64,000 nt of DNA from Lysinibacillus fusiformis (GCA_030027265.1 JASENG010000007.1:164484-228483); one strand, 5' to 3'; positions 34,985-43,719 are shown, counted from the first letter of the stretch. Numbers and translations: made by a program. Notes: generated by a model not told the origin, from the letters alone.

Positions 34985-35229
34985 TAGACACAACAGAAAG
35001 TTACCGGTTGATGAGAGGTGCATGTTGAACGATTGTGAATTCATCTTGGAGCTGTGTACCGAATAGGATTCCTTAGTAGGCTACACCGGTAAAGCACCCG
35101 TCATCATGTGCTAAAGTATCGTCATTTGACTGTACTTACTAAGATAAGCAATGTAAGTTGCTTATGAATTTAAGGTGGTAACACGAGTTGAATCGTCCTT
35201 TTGGGTAATCCAAAAGGGCGTTTTTTTTT
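34985..35229 (+). promoter_or_regulatory. T-box riboswitch, predicted Phe (UUC) specifier
   Basis: Stem I closes between TTACCGG (from 35001) and CCGGTAA (to 35092). The conserved GAGCTG, CCGAA and AGTAGGCTACACCGG segments are present. The specifier position GAA-xxx-ATC at 35037-35045 holds TTC, a phenylalanine codon. The T-box sequence AAGGTGGTAACACGAG lies at 35172-35187. A hairpin CGTCCTTTTGG/CCAAAAGGGCG (35194-35220) followed by nine T is the terminator. Uncharged tRNA-Phe should favour antitermination and expression of the permease 65 bases downstream. Confidence 0.85.
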
Positions 35230-35293
35230 ACTCTTTTTTCTTATAAATCATGCAATATTAGAAATAGATTCCTAGGAGGTAAATTGATCGGAT

Positions 35294-36643
35294 ATGGAAG
35301 ATAAAAGTAAGAAACTGCAGCGAGGTTTAGACAATAGGCATATTCAGTTAATAGCACTTGGCGGGTCCATTGGGGTTGGATTGTTCTATGGCTCTAGTGC
35401 AACCATTCAAATGGCTGGGCCATCCATCTTATTGTCGTATCTAGTAGGTGGACTGGTGATTTTTACTATTATGAGAGCTTTAGGAGAAATGGCAGTAGAA
35501 GAGCCTGTGTCAGGTTCCTTTAGTACATACGCAAATCGATATTTAGGCGCGTTCGCAGGCTACTTAACCGGATGGACCTATTGGTTTATGTGGATTGTCG
35601 TCGGGATGGCGGAGATAACGGTTGTCGGTGTCTATGTGAATTACTGGTACCCAGAGATACCACAATGGCTGACGGCGCTTGTTGTCCTGATTGTTATTAC
35701 ATTGATCAATCTTGCAAATGTAAAAGCATTTGGGGAGTTTGAATTTTGGTTTGCGATGATTAAAATTGTAGCCATAATCGGCATGATCATACTTGGACTA
35801 GGAATCATCTTCCTGGGCATCGGCAATAGTGGTCAGCCAATCGGGTTTGACAATCTGTGGATTCATGGGGGATTCATGCCAAATGGATTTGAAGGCATTT
35901 TATTGTCATTGGTTCTTGTCATGTTTTCATTTGGAGGCGTAGAATTGGTCGGAATTACGGCTGGAGAGGCAAAAAATCCGCATAAATCAATTCCATCAGC
36001 CATCAATAATGTGGTCTGGCGAATATTAATTTTTTATATTGGTGCGTTGGGAATTATGATGATTTTATATCCTTGGGATGAAATTGGAATGAATGGCAGC
36101 CCATTTGTATTAATCTTTGCTAATGTTGGAATACCCGGTGCTGCACATATCATTAACTTCGTTGTCATAACGGCAGCATTATCGGCTTTCAATAGTGGCT
36201 TATTTAGTTCGGGAAGGATGCTATACAATCTATCACTTCAAAATAATGGTCCAAAATATTTCGGAAAGCTTTACAAGAATGGTAGTCCAAGACGCGGGAT
36301 TCTGTTTTCATCCTTGATATTATTAGTGGCTGTAGTCTTGAATTATATTGTTCCGGAAAAAGTATTTATGTATATTTCTGCTGTTGCAACAGTGGCGGTC
36401 ATTACCAGCTGGACGATTATCCTGACTACACAATTGAAATTCAGGAAATCCAAAACTAAAAAGGAAATAGAAAAGCTAAAATTTAAGGTGCCCCTATATC
36501 CTATTTCTACCTATTTGGCATTATTCTTTTTAGCATGTGTCATTGTCTTAATGGCATTTATTCCCGACATGCGAATTGCATTATTTGTAGCGCCGGTTTG
36601 GTTTATCATTCTTTTCATCGGCTATAAGATGAAAACAAAATAA
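35294..36643 (+). CDS. APC-family amino-acid permease, T-box controlled
   Basis: ATG 35294 follows AGGAGG. The 449-aa protein has about 12 membrane helices and AAT/APC motifs: LQRGLDNRHIQLIALGGSIG, VGLFYGSSATIQMAGPSILL and LGEMAVEEPVSGSFSTYANR, plus FGGVELVGITAGEAKNP. E. coli AroP and PheP belong to this family. The predicted phenylalanine specifier of its leader makes an aromatic amino-acid importer likely, but the substrate cannot be fixed from the sequence alone. Confidence 0.85.
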   Translation: MEDKSKKLQRGLDNRHIQLIALGGSIGVGLFYGSSATIQMAGPSILLSYLVGGLVIFTIMRALGEMAVEEPVSGSFSTYANRYLGAFAGYLTGWTYWFMWIVVGMAEITVVGVYVNYWYPEIPQWLTALVVLIVITLINLANVKAFGEFEFWFAMIKIVAIIGMIILGLGIIFLGIGNSGQPIGFDNLWIHGGFMPNGFEGILLSLVLVMFSFGGVELVGITAGEAKNPHKSIPSAINNVVWRILIFYIGALGIMMILYPWDEIGMNGSPFVLIFANVGIPGAAHIINFVVITAALSAFNSGLFSSGRMLYNLSLQNNGPKYFGKLYKNGSPRRGILFSSLILLVAVVLNYIVPEKVFMYISAVATVAVITSWTIILTTQLKFRKSKTKKEIEKLKFKVPLYPISTYLALFFLACVIVLMAFIPDMRIALFVAPVWFIILFIGYKMKTK

Positions 36644-36790
36644 TACTTCTGGAAAAGTACAAAATATATCACGTTGGTTAAATTTTTGTTTCGGCAAGAG
36701 AAGCAGAATGGAGTCCAGTTTCGCTATATTTATGAAGAGATGGGAGCAACGCTTAAGCAAGAAAAAATAATGCCTATTTTACGAATGCGT

Positions 36791-36815
36791 GTTTACCTTT
36801 TCACCTCCTGGGTAG
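36791..36815 (+). promoter_or_regulatory. Sigma-B-type promoter of third YflT gene
   Basis: GTTTAC (36791-36796), 13-bp spacer, GGGTAG (36810-36815). Confidence 0.75.
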
Positions 36816-36851
36816 TTGTTTAATAGACTACTGGAAGGGGGAATGCACAGC

Positions 36852-37295
36852 ATGTATTCATCAAACCATAACGATCCAAAGAATCTTCACGTTGAGGTGG
36901 CAAATACCAAGCAAGAGGCACTGGGCATTATCGAGCGATTGAAGACTGGTGGAACTCCAATGGGTCAAATTCATTTAGTAGGGAAAGATTTAGAGGAGTT
37001 TGCGAAATTAAGATCGGATGTAGACGTAGATATGCATCAGGCAGGAAATGTTGTAGATAAGTTTAAAGCGCTGTTTTCAGGAGAAGATGCTGTCATGGAA
37101 GGGCTGAAGGGGACGGATTTGCCTGAATCGCAGCTCAAGCTATATAAACAGATTGTCGAAAACGGCGGCATCCTTATTTATATGAATGTCGATGCTCCTG
37201 ACTTTGAAGATGAATCAATCGAGTCAACTCCCGCAGAAGCAGTAAAAGAACTCCATCCGGATTACACGTATTTAGATCGCCGCAACTACTATTAA
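36852..37295 (+). CDS. General stress protein, YflT family
   Basis: ATG 36852 aligns with the start of the 34267 paralogue (MYS.N) and has GGAAGGGGG 11 bases upstream. ATG 36843 and TTG 36816 are in frame but fit less well, the latter lying at the promoter's -10. The 147-aa protein has VANTKQEALGIIERLKTGG, IHLVGKDLEEFAKL and ALFSGEDAVMEGLKGTDLPE, then a longer acidic, Tyr-rich tail. Confidence 0.85.
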   Translation: MYSSNHNDPKNLHVEVANTKQEALGIIERLKTGGTPMGQIHLVGKDLEEFAKLRSDVDVDMHQAGNVVDKFKALFSGEDAVMEGLKGTDLPESQLKLYKQIVENGGILIYMNVDAPDFEDESIESTPAEAVKELHPDYTYLDRRNYY

Positions 37296-37310
37296 TTTCA
37301 TAAAAAAATC

Positions 37311-37357
37311 AACAGAAATTGGCGTTTTATCCCCTTGTGGATAGGCGCTGTTTTTTA
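37311..37357 (+). terminator. Terminator after third YflT gene
   Basis: CAACAG and CTGTT with inner ATCC/GGAT, followed by TTTTTT. Confidence 0.55.
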
Positions 37358-37440
37358 TTGATTTTGCCTTCATAGCAATTTAGATGATTTTTCGACCGCC
37401 ACACTGTATAGCAGCCTATTTGAACAGGGAGAATAAGCAT

Positions 37441-39018
37441 ATGAAAAAGGAAATTAAATTAAATGTTGCCATAAGCATTTTAGTTATTTTAGTCGTGATT
37501 GGCTCTACGATGATTGATATGGTTTCTTCCACAAATGCGTTAAGAACGTCTCTAAAAACCAACTATCTTCAAAATAATTATAATTACACAAATAAGCTAG
37601 CTGAAGGTGTTCAATATGTAACAAGTGATCTGCAGCAAAGCATCATTGCTGTTGCAGAGCTTTCTCGGTCCATGAATTTTGACCAAAACCAATTGGATAT
37701 CTTATATAAATCCGAAAACGGCCATTTCAACTCCATTTTCAAGACGGATACGGATGGCACCATCAAATTAATCAGCCCTAAGGTCATTGAAATACAGGAT
37801 GAAGAAAGCGCATTTATAGTTGAAGCTGGCCGGAAAATTGATGCGAACATTGTCAAAAGGGCGTTAACTACGAAAGAACCTTTTATATCCCAGCCATACA
37901 TTTCTGCGTCAGGAACCTTGCTAATGCTTGTCACGGCTCCTATCCTAAACGAAAACGGCTTGTTTGAAGGAGTGATGGCAGGAACCATTTACTTGGAAGA
38001 AGGAAATCCTATCAGCAATGTATTTAATTCGGACAAGTATCTAGATGGGTCGTATATCTATGCAGTCGATCAAAGCGGGAAAATTGCGTACCATTCAGAT
38101 GGTGAACATCTTTTCGAGGATTTTAGTGAAAATCCCATCGTGAAGGCCATCAATAGAGGAAAAAGCGGCTATGAAGAAATAACGGATGCAGATGGCGAAG
38201 AGTATTTAGCTGGATATTCGTATATAGAAAATTTAGAATGGGGAGTTGTTTTGTTAACGCCCTCGACAATTTTACATGAACCGTTAAACCATCTAATACG
38301 AAAAATCGTCACACAATCGCTTGCCGTCTTAATTGTTCTTTTAATAATTGCAACTTTTTTGGTAAAACGATTGACGTATCCATTAACCCAATTGGCGGAG
38401 TATTCCGAACGCGTAATTTCCAATAAAAAATTGAATAACCCAAATGATGGGCTGACCATCAATTCGAAAATCTATGAAATCAATCAGCTGTATCGTCAGC
38501 TCAGAATTCAATTGTTGAAGCTAAGCCAAGAAATTCAACTCGATGGGTTAACGGGTTTAGCAAATCGAAAAGCCTTTGATACGGTGATAAAAGAATGGAC
38601 GCAAAAAAGGGAGCCATTCGCGCTGGCGATGCTGGATATTGATAACTTCAAGAGCATCAACGATACCTATGGACATCTGGTGGGCGACGATGTAATCAAA
38701 TTTTTAGCATCCATCCTGATCAGTTTTTCAAGGGAAGAGGAGGATCTAAGCTTTCGTTATGGTGGGGAGGAGTTTGGCCTTTTGCTGAAGGGAAAGAGCG
38801 AATTGAATGCAGCTGTGATTATGGAACAATTCAGAGTGAAAATGGCTAACATGCAAAGTCCTACTGGAAAACCGATTACCGTTTCAGTAGGCGTCACATC
38901 CCTTCAAGTGAATGATGAAACACCTGAAACCATCATAAATAGAGCCGACAAAGCCCTCTACCAATCCAAGCAGGCAGGGAAAAATCGAGTAACGGTTTAC
39001 AAAAATGATGGGAAGTAG
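37441..39018 (+). CDS. Membrane dCache-like diguanylate cyclase (GGDEF)
   Basis: ATG 37441 is chosen because GGGAGAA lies upstream and the signal-anchor helix begins there (525 aa). Helix 1 is at residues 8-28. A double-Cache-like extracellular sensor follows (about 30-280; SGTLLMLVTAPILNENGLFE, HSDGEHLFEDF). Helix 2 lies near 290-310, a HAMP-like linker follows, then a GGDEF domain with RYGGEEF near residue 440. The inhibitory RxxD site five residues before GGEEF reads EEED, so product inhibition may be weak. It makes c-di-GMP in response to an unknown external ligand. The HD-GYP protein at 49789 could degrade it. Confidence 0.85.
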   Translation: MKKEIKLNVAISILVILVVIGSTMIDMVSSTNALRTSLKTNYLQNNYNYTNKLAEGVQYVTSDLQQSIIAVAELSRSMNFDQNQLDILYKSENGHFNSIFKTDTDGTIKLISPKVIEIQDEESAFIVEAGRKIDANIVKRALTTKEPFISQPYISASGTLLMLVTAPILNENGLFEGVMAGTIYLEEGNPISNVFNSDKYLDGSYIYAVDQSGKIAYHSDGEHLFEDFSENPIVKAINRGKSGYEEITDADGEEYLAGYSYIENLEWGVVLLTPSTILHEPLNHLIRKIVTQSLAVLIVLLIIATFLVKRLTYPLTQLAEYSERVISNKKLNNPNDGLTINSKIYEINQLYRQLRIQLLKLSQEIQLDGLTGLANRKAFDTVIKEWTQKREPFALAMLDIDNFKSINDTYGHLVGDDVIKFLASILISFSREEEDLSFRYGGEEFGLLLKGKSELNAAVIMEQFRVKMANMQSPTGKPITVSVGVTSLQVNDETPETIINRADKALYQSKQAGKNRVTVYKNDGK

Positions 39019-39053
39019 TGGTTGTTTCATAGCATTGCATATATAGTTGATGA

Positions 39054-39082
39054 AAGGACTAGGGAGAAACCTAGTCTTTTTT
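39054..39082 (+). terminator. Terminator after diguanylate cyclase
   Basis: GACTAGG pairs with CCTAGTC, loop GAGAAA, tail TTTTTT. Confidence 0.85.
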
Positions 39083-39146
39083 ATTGTTAAGGAAATTATA
39101 AAATTTCGCTTTGAGGATAACTTTTAAAAAAATAAATTTGACATCT

Positions 39147-39256
39147 AGCTCCAGCACCCTAGCCCCTCGAGGTCGCTTCGGTACCTTCCCAAGTGTGACA
39201 AGCACACTTGTCAGGTCCCTCCAGCGCTTGTCAGGGCTAATCAGGGCGCTTGAGCT
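39147..39256. repeat. Structured intergenic repeat element
   Basis: AGCTCCAGCACCCT (39147-39160) pairs at 12 of 14 positions with AGGGCGCTTGAGCT (39243-39256). AGCCC (39161-39165) pairs with GGGCT (39234-39238). Inside lies a perfect 7-bp hairpin AAGTGTG/CACACTT (39191-39209). The AGCTCCAGC..TAGCCCCTCGAGG opening resembles dispersed intergenic elements I recall from Bacillaceae genomes. It separates the cyclase from the sigma-factor operon. Confidence 0.6.
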
Positions 39257-39325
39257 TTTGTTCTTTGTCTATTAGCTTCATGCTCGGGAAAAAATTAAAA
39301 TTATTTTCGGTATGCGTGAGATTTT

Positions 39326-39337
39326 TTGAACGTTCAA
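39326..39337. promoter_or_regulatory. Palindrome upstream of ECF sigma gene
   Basis: TTGAACGTTCAA is a perfect 12-bp palindrome 37 bases before the sigma-factor start. A canonical ECF -35/-10 pair was not found, so its role is unclear. Confidence 0.35.
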
Positions 39338-39373
39338 CTCGTTTTACTAAATGAGAAGGCAAGGAGGGGTGAC

Positions 39374-39931
39374 ATGGAAGACGATATTCAATCTGTTGAA
39401 CGGATTTTAGCAGGTGATAAGCAAGCATACATAGACATTATCAATCAATACAAAAACCCACTGTATGCAACCATTTTGCGTATGGCCAAAAATCCGCAAA
39501 CTGCACAGGATTTGCTGCAGGAAGCTTTTATAAAGGTGTATGAGCAATTGGGAAAATACGATCAAAAAGGTTCTTTCAAAAGCTGGTTATATAAAGTGGC
39601 AGTAAATCACTGCCTGGATCAATTACGCAAAAAGAAGATAAAGCAAGAACAAATAGAAGAAGAACGGATGATCAATGATACTACCCCGGAAGTAGTCTTT
39701 TTGAAGAAGGAAAAAAGCAGAGAGCTTGAAAGACTGATGGCAGGGTTGCCGGAGGAAGAACGGCTCATTTTATTGCTCCGCTATGCAAATGACTTAAGCT
39801 ACGAGGAGATTTGTAAAACATTAAGAATTTCCCTGGCGGATGTACGGAACAAATTACATCGGGCTAAGAAAAAATTAAGAAGCCAAGCACAAAAAGGAGG
39901 GTATTTTAATGATCTGTCCAAAAGAGGATGA
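39374..39931 (+). CDS. ECF sigma factor
   Basis: ATG 39374 has AAGGAGGGG directly upstream (185 aa). Region 2 reads INQYKNPLYATILRMAKNPQ, TAQDLLQEAFIKVYEQLGKY, FKSWLYKVAVNHCLDQLR. Region 4 reads LPEEERLILLLRYANDLSYE and EICKTLRISLADVRNKLHRA. It overlaps the downstream anti-sigma gene by 23 bases, the usual operon for an ECF factor and its membrane antagonist. The stimulus is unknown. Confidence 0.9.
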   Translation: MEDDIQSVERILAGDKQAYIDIINQYKNPLYATILRMAKNPQTAQDLLQEAFIKVYEQLGKYDQKGSFKSWLYKVAVNHCLDQLRKKKIKQEQIEEERMINDTTPEVVFLKKEKSRELERLMAGLPEEERLILLLRYANDLSYEEICKTLRISLADVRNKLHRAKKKLRSQAQKGGYFNDLSKRG

Positions 39932-41522
39932 CTTATTAGCTTATGTTGATGGATTTTTAAATGAAGAGGAAACACAACAAATGAAAAGACACATCGATTC
40001 CTGTCCTTACTGTGAACAGCAGCTTGAAGTTATGAAAAGTCAGCAGGCCTTCTTAACTGAAACCTTGAAGACACCTGTATTGCCTGAGGATTTTGCCCAA
40101 ACGATTATGGAACAAGTTCAACCATATAAACAAAAAAAGAACCGAGCTTGGAAATGGGGAATCGGAACAGCAGCCAGTGTCCTTTTGGCAGGGGGGATAT
40201 TAATCTCGGTTAACCCGAGCTTTGCGGAAATTATTGGCGGCATTTTTAATAGCGATAAGGTTGATGAGGGCTTGAATATCGCCATTGATACGGAAATAGC
40301 GACTCCTGTTGATATTGCCATAACGGATGCAGGGATTACATTGCATGTAGAGCATTTAATCGCAGATACATCGCGTATTGCCCTGTCCTACAGCATTACC
40401 AATAGCAAGGGTAAAAGATTAGATCCTTATATGGAAGAAGGCCTAGGGAAAAATACGATTACCTTACTGGATCAGGATAGGAATGAAGTTGAAGGCGGAA
40501 GCCGGGGCTGGAGTAATACGGCCGATTATGGGATTTTCGATTTCTCGTTGGTAAATGTAGAGAATTTCAAAGAAGGAATTATTCGGATAGCTGCAACAGA
40601 GCTTGCCGGTAGAAACGGCAACTGGACGGTGGAAATACCTGTTGATTTGACGAAAGCCTATGCCAATCAAAAAGTGATAGATATTGATCAAGCTATTGAA
40701 GAAGCAGGGGTAGAAGTAAAGTTAGATGAAGTAAGCTATGCCACGTCAACAACCGATATTACCTACAAATTGGCCTATACGGACGCAGCCAAAAAGGAAT
40801 TGCAAGCAGCCATCAAGGAGAAAGAAGCGCAATTTAATGAGGAAATCGTGAATACATTCTTCCCGCACCATCCTTCGATTGGCTATCGAATCGAAAATGA
40901 GCAGGGTGATGTGCTGGGCTATCAAAATATTTATGGCAGGGAAGACAGGGGACATCCCGTAACGGAAAATATGATTGCAGGCTCAGGCAGGTGGGAAGGT
41001 GAAAAGGAGGAGTTAGGCCTTTTGAGGATGACGGATTCCTTTGTCCCTGAGCAAGACCCTGAAGAACTATATTTTGTTTTAGATACAATTTATAAGCCGA
41101 AAACATCTGATTTCTCGGTAACATTCAAGCCGGATGAGCTTCCCTATACATTTAAGTATGAAGGCTATGAACTAACAATTGATTCCGTAGAACGCAAGGT
41201 AGATTACTCACTTCGAAAATCATGGATTCCGATCAGTCGCCAGGTGACTGTGGAGGTGTCTATGTCAGGCTATGCTGAGCAGAAAGCGTCGGAGCTTGAC
41301 GTATGGGCCATTGAAGACGGAGAGGGGCAAAGCTATTTTACTTTTAATAGCGGCAGTTCTACGCAAGATGAAACCGATCAGCAGGGGCGGTTTGAACGAG
41401 GAGTACACCTCATCTCCTATGAACTGCAGGAAATTCCGGAAGAAATGACGCTGCATCTTATCGCAGAAACCGAAGCCATCAAACTGGAGAAGGAATGGCG
41501 TGTACCGATATTTGAGAAATAA
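39909..41522 (+). CDS. Membrane anti-sigma factor with DUF4179-like domain
   Basis: ATG 39909 lies inside the sigma-factor gene with AGGAGGG upstream. The 537-aa protein has an N-terminal zinc-binding anti-sigma motif (HIDSCPYC, residues about 29-36), one membrane helix near 85-103 (TAASVLLAGGILISV) and a long extracellular part resembling DUF4179/DUF5643 beta domains. It should hold the ECF factor at the membrane until an envelope signal releases it, presumably by proteolysis. Confidence 0.85.
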   Translation: MICPKEDDLLAYVDGFLNEEETQQMKRHIDSCPYCEQQLEVMKSQQAFLTETLKTPVLPEDFAQTIMEQVQPYKQKKNRAWKWGIGTAASVLLAGGILISVNPSFAEIIGGIFNSDKVDEGLNIAIDTEIATPVDIAITDAGITLHVEHLIADTSRIALSYSITNSKGKRLDPYMEEGLGKNTITLLDQDRNEVEGGSRGWSNTADYGIFDFSLVNVENFKEGIIRIAATELAGRNGNWTVEIPVDLTKAYANQKVIDIDQAIEEAGVEVKLDEVSYATSTTDITYKLAYTDAAKKELQAAIKEKEAQFNEEIVNTFFPHHPSIGYRIENEQGDVLGYQNIYGREDRGHPVTENMIAGSGRWEGEKEELGLLRMTDSFVPEQDPEELYFVLDTIYKPKTSDFSVTFKPDELPYTFKYEGYELTIDSVERKVDYSLRKSWIPISRQVTVEVSMSGYAEQKASELDVWAIEDGEGQSYFTFNSGSSTQDETDQQGRFERGVHLISYELQEIPEEMTLHLIAETEAIKLEKEWRVPIFEK

Positions 41523-41640
41523 ATGGTTGGTGAAACTTATTTAGTGACCATTCGTATATAAAGTTAGAATTACATGAATGGTGAGATTTCACCGGAATTT
41601 GTATGTAAGAAGGAGAAAACAAGATACTTTGAAACCTTGA

Positions 41641-41790
41641 CTGAAAAAACTTTTATTTTTGGTCTACTTCGTTGTCATTGCGGATGCATATCATTCAACT
41701 TTATTTATGGAACCTAAGATGCCTCCGCGTATGCAAACACAAAATACTGCGGTGGCTGAACCAGCTATATCGATGGTTCACATGCGGTAG
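41641..41790 (+). CDS. Possible small exported peptide (start unclear)
   Basis: A frame of 49 residues from CTG 41641 begins LKKLLFLVYFVVIADAY, a signal-like hydrophobic stretch, and ends VHMR before TAG 41788. It is preceded by an in-frame stop and has no ATG; TTG 41659 is the first usual start but lies inside the hydrophobic part. AAGGAG at about 41610 is too far upstream. It may be a frameshifted remnant. The rest of the 41523-41831 gap shows no gene. Confidence 0.25.
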   Translation: MKKLLFLVYFVVIADAYHSTLFMEPKMPPRMQTQNTAVAEPAISMVHMR

Positions 41791-41803
41791 CAAAGATTAA
41801 TGA

Positions 41804-41834
41804 AAGGCCTCCGATTGCAGGAGGCCTTCTTTTA
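41804..41834. terminator. Bidirectional terminator
   Basis: AAGGCCTCC pairs with GGAGGCCTT over a 7-base loop, followed by TCTTTT. It separates the anti-sigma operon from the convergent TerD-VWA gene. Confidence 0.75.
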
Positions 41835-43109
41835 ATGCGTGATTCCTAAACGACGGGCTTCTCTGAGCCACAGAGGGAATTCGGCAAATATGCGATTGTA
41901 AAGCTCTTCGTCGCTGATTTTATCCAGATCATCGAGGGCGAAGAAATTGGCGTTATCCACGATACGTCCTGATAAGTTATCCAGCCTTTCGAGAACACCG
42001 TAATTCGCGCTCCCAATCCCGACAAACTGCCAAAAGATATTTTTATTCGAGCTTTCAATCAGCAAATCGGATATTTTCTTCTCGGCATATACTCCACCGT
42101 CACTGAAAAAGATGATATAAGTCGGCAGGTCTTTATTTGGTTCTTCCACTGTAAATTTCTGAATCACATCTGCCATTACTCTCGGTTCATTGTTGCCAAT
42201 CCCAACTCCGCCGAACATGCGCGGCTTTGGATAGGTATGTTTGACATAATCCTCATAGTCATTTTCAGTCACGCTTGGTGCCCGCATGAATTTATCTCCG
42301 AAAAACCATACATCCAACACACCATCGTCATCCATGCACGCTGCAATGGCCAGAACTTTTTCAAAAGCACGCTGAACCGTCCCTTTACTATAGAGCATCG
42401 ACATCGATCCGGAAGCATCGATGACAACCGCAACTCGGGCTTTTTCGGTCGTTAATTTATGCTTTTCCAGGGTGATGGAAACCTTTTTCTTTAGTAAATC
42501 AATTTTTGTCAGGTTCACCTTTGCAGCAGGAGGAGGGGGTGCTGGAGTTTTCACCTTAACTGGGGGTGATTCTTCTACCACAGGGGCTTCATCTTCAACG
42601 ACAACCCCATGTGCTTCTGCTAAAGGTTTGAGGCCTCCGTTAAACCCTTGGCCAATCCCTCTGAATTTAAACCAATCCTTATGACGGTAGATTTCAGCGA
42701 GAACCAGAGAGGTTTCTTCGCTAAGCTCGGCAATATTAAAAAGGATTTCATTATGGAACGATTTCACTGAGATTTGCAGGTTTTTCACTTCTTTTAATGT
42801 TCCAGGACCATCGAGTGTGACGGCAAAGACGCACTTTTGAATCTTTGACTGTTGCAGAGCGTGTAAGGAAAGGGAGAATGTTATAGTTGTTGGTGCGGTA
42901 TCTTGGAGTTGAATCATGCTTTCAGGGTCGGTCGGTTGATTATAAAAAATCATATAGTCATCAGATGGCACTTTTCCATCGGCTTGGACTAAAAAGCAGC
43001 TTACATCTAAGGTATGGGAAGAGCTCCACTCGACGATTATTTCGACAGCAGAATCAGCAGCAATCGCTGTATTTGCCCCTTGAACTAAGGTAACCGTATT
43101 TTTTGTCAT
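41832..43109 (-). CDS. TerD-like/VWA (TerF-like) protein
   Basis: ATG 43109 follows CAAGGAGG on the minus strand (425 aa); an upstream in-frame start adds 14 residues without a ribosome site. The N-terminal ~170 residues resemble a TerD domain (LDVSCFLVQADGKVPSDDYM, IFYNQPTD). A Pro-rich linker near 185-215 is followed by a VWA domain with MIDAS motif DASGSMS and later YIIFFSDGG. TerD/TerF proteins occur in chemical-stress and tellurite-resistance clusters as calcium- or metal-dependent scaffolds. No ter neighbours are present. Confidence 0.8.
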   Translation of the reverse strand: MTKNTVTLVQGANTAIAADSAVEIIVEWSSSHTLDVSCFLVQADGKVPSDDYMIFYNQPTDPESMIQLQDTAPTTITFSLSLHALQQSKIQKCVFAVTLDGPGTLKEVKNLQISVKSFHNEILFNIAELSEETSLVLAEIYRHKDWFKFRGIGQGFNGGLKPLAEAHGVVVEDEAPVVEESPPVKVKTPAPPPPAAKVNLTKIDLLKKKVSITLEKHKLTTEKARVAVVIDASGSMSMLYSKGTVQRAFEKVLAIAACMDDDGVLDVWFFGDKFMRAPSVTENDYEDYVKHTYPKPRMFGGVGIGNNEPRVMADVIQKFTVEEPNKDLPTYIIFFSDGGVYAEKKISDLLIESSNKNIFWQFVGIGSANYGVLERLDNLSGRIVDNANFFALDDLDKISDEELYNRIFAEFPLWLREARRLGITH

Positions 43110-43254
43110 CAAAAACCTCCTTGGCAATCTTAAGTATAGTTTACTGAACAATTTTGGGATTTACAAAAAATTACTTATGGCAGTTTACTGACTTGGAGTT
43201 GCCGGCACCAACGAAAAGGTTGCCCCTTAATTATATTCCAGTTAGTTAAAAGAT

Positions 43255-43269
43255 AGGTAAGTTTTACCT
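43255..43269. promoter_or_regulatory. GGTAA-N3-TTACC palindrome
   Basis: AGGTAAGTTTTACCT is a perfect palindrome apart from its centre, upstream of the 43348 gene. The same GGTAA-N3-TTACC pattern occurs at 25555-25567. Confidence 0.4.
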
Positions 43270-43347
43270 TTTGAAGAAGGTAGTATTGTATAATTTAGAT
43301 AGTAAATAAATACACAATCTAACTTGAATTAGAAAGGGAGGAGCTAC

Positions 43348-43692
43348 ATGAATATCGAATGTACACGATTTCGAGTAAAGCAGAGAAAAACAGAAAGGGT
43401 AACGGAATGGCTGGCTTTCTTGAATGACCATATGGAGGATGTATTGGTCACTTTGGAAGGTGAGAAGATGTTCATCGAAACGATTTTCCGTGAATTTTTA
43501 GAGGGAGAGGAGTATTTATATTGGTATTCCGTTCAAGGGACTGGGGGTACTGCGGTAGAGGAGTCGAACCACTGGATTGATAAAAAACATCTTGAATATT
43601 GGGATGAATGTATAGATGAAACCTATCGGCCGGTAGATTTGCAGGCTGAAGTTGTGATGATCCCAAAAAAGGTAAAGGCTGCAATGGTGTAG
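43348..43692 (+). CDS. DUF6176-like small protein
   Basis: ATG 43348 follows AAAGGGAGGAG. The 114-aa protein (RFRVKQRKTERVTEWLAF, EGEKMFIETIFREFLEGEEY, ESNHWIDKKHLEYWDECID) resembles the DUF6176 family as I recall it. It looks cytosolic, with an alpha-beta barrel-like pattern similar to ABM or ferredoxin-like folds. No function known. It precedes the P-loop kinase gene by 27 bases. Confidence 0.65.
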   Translation: MNIECTRFRVKQRKTERVTEWLAFLNDHMEDVLVTLEGEKMFIETIFREFLEGEEYLYWYSVQGTGGTAVEESNHWIDKKHLEYWDECIDETYRPVDLQAEVVMIPKKVKAAMV

Positions 43693-43719
43693 GGAATACA
43701 GAAGAGTGGAGCGAATGCG

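Noticed and set aside
39301..39373. Canonical ECF-type autoregulatory promoter
   Set aside because: A TGAAC -35 is present but no CGT-type -10 occurs at 16-17 bp; only the palindrome is reported.
40834..41124. Minus-strand frame inside the anti-sigma gene
   Set aside because: It lies wholly within a well-supported plus-strand gene, and has no ribosome binding site or recognisable domain; the same applies to similar overlapping frames elsewhere.
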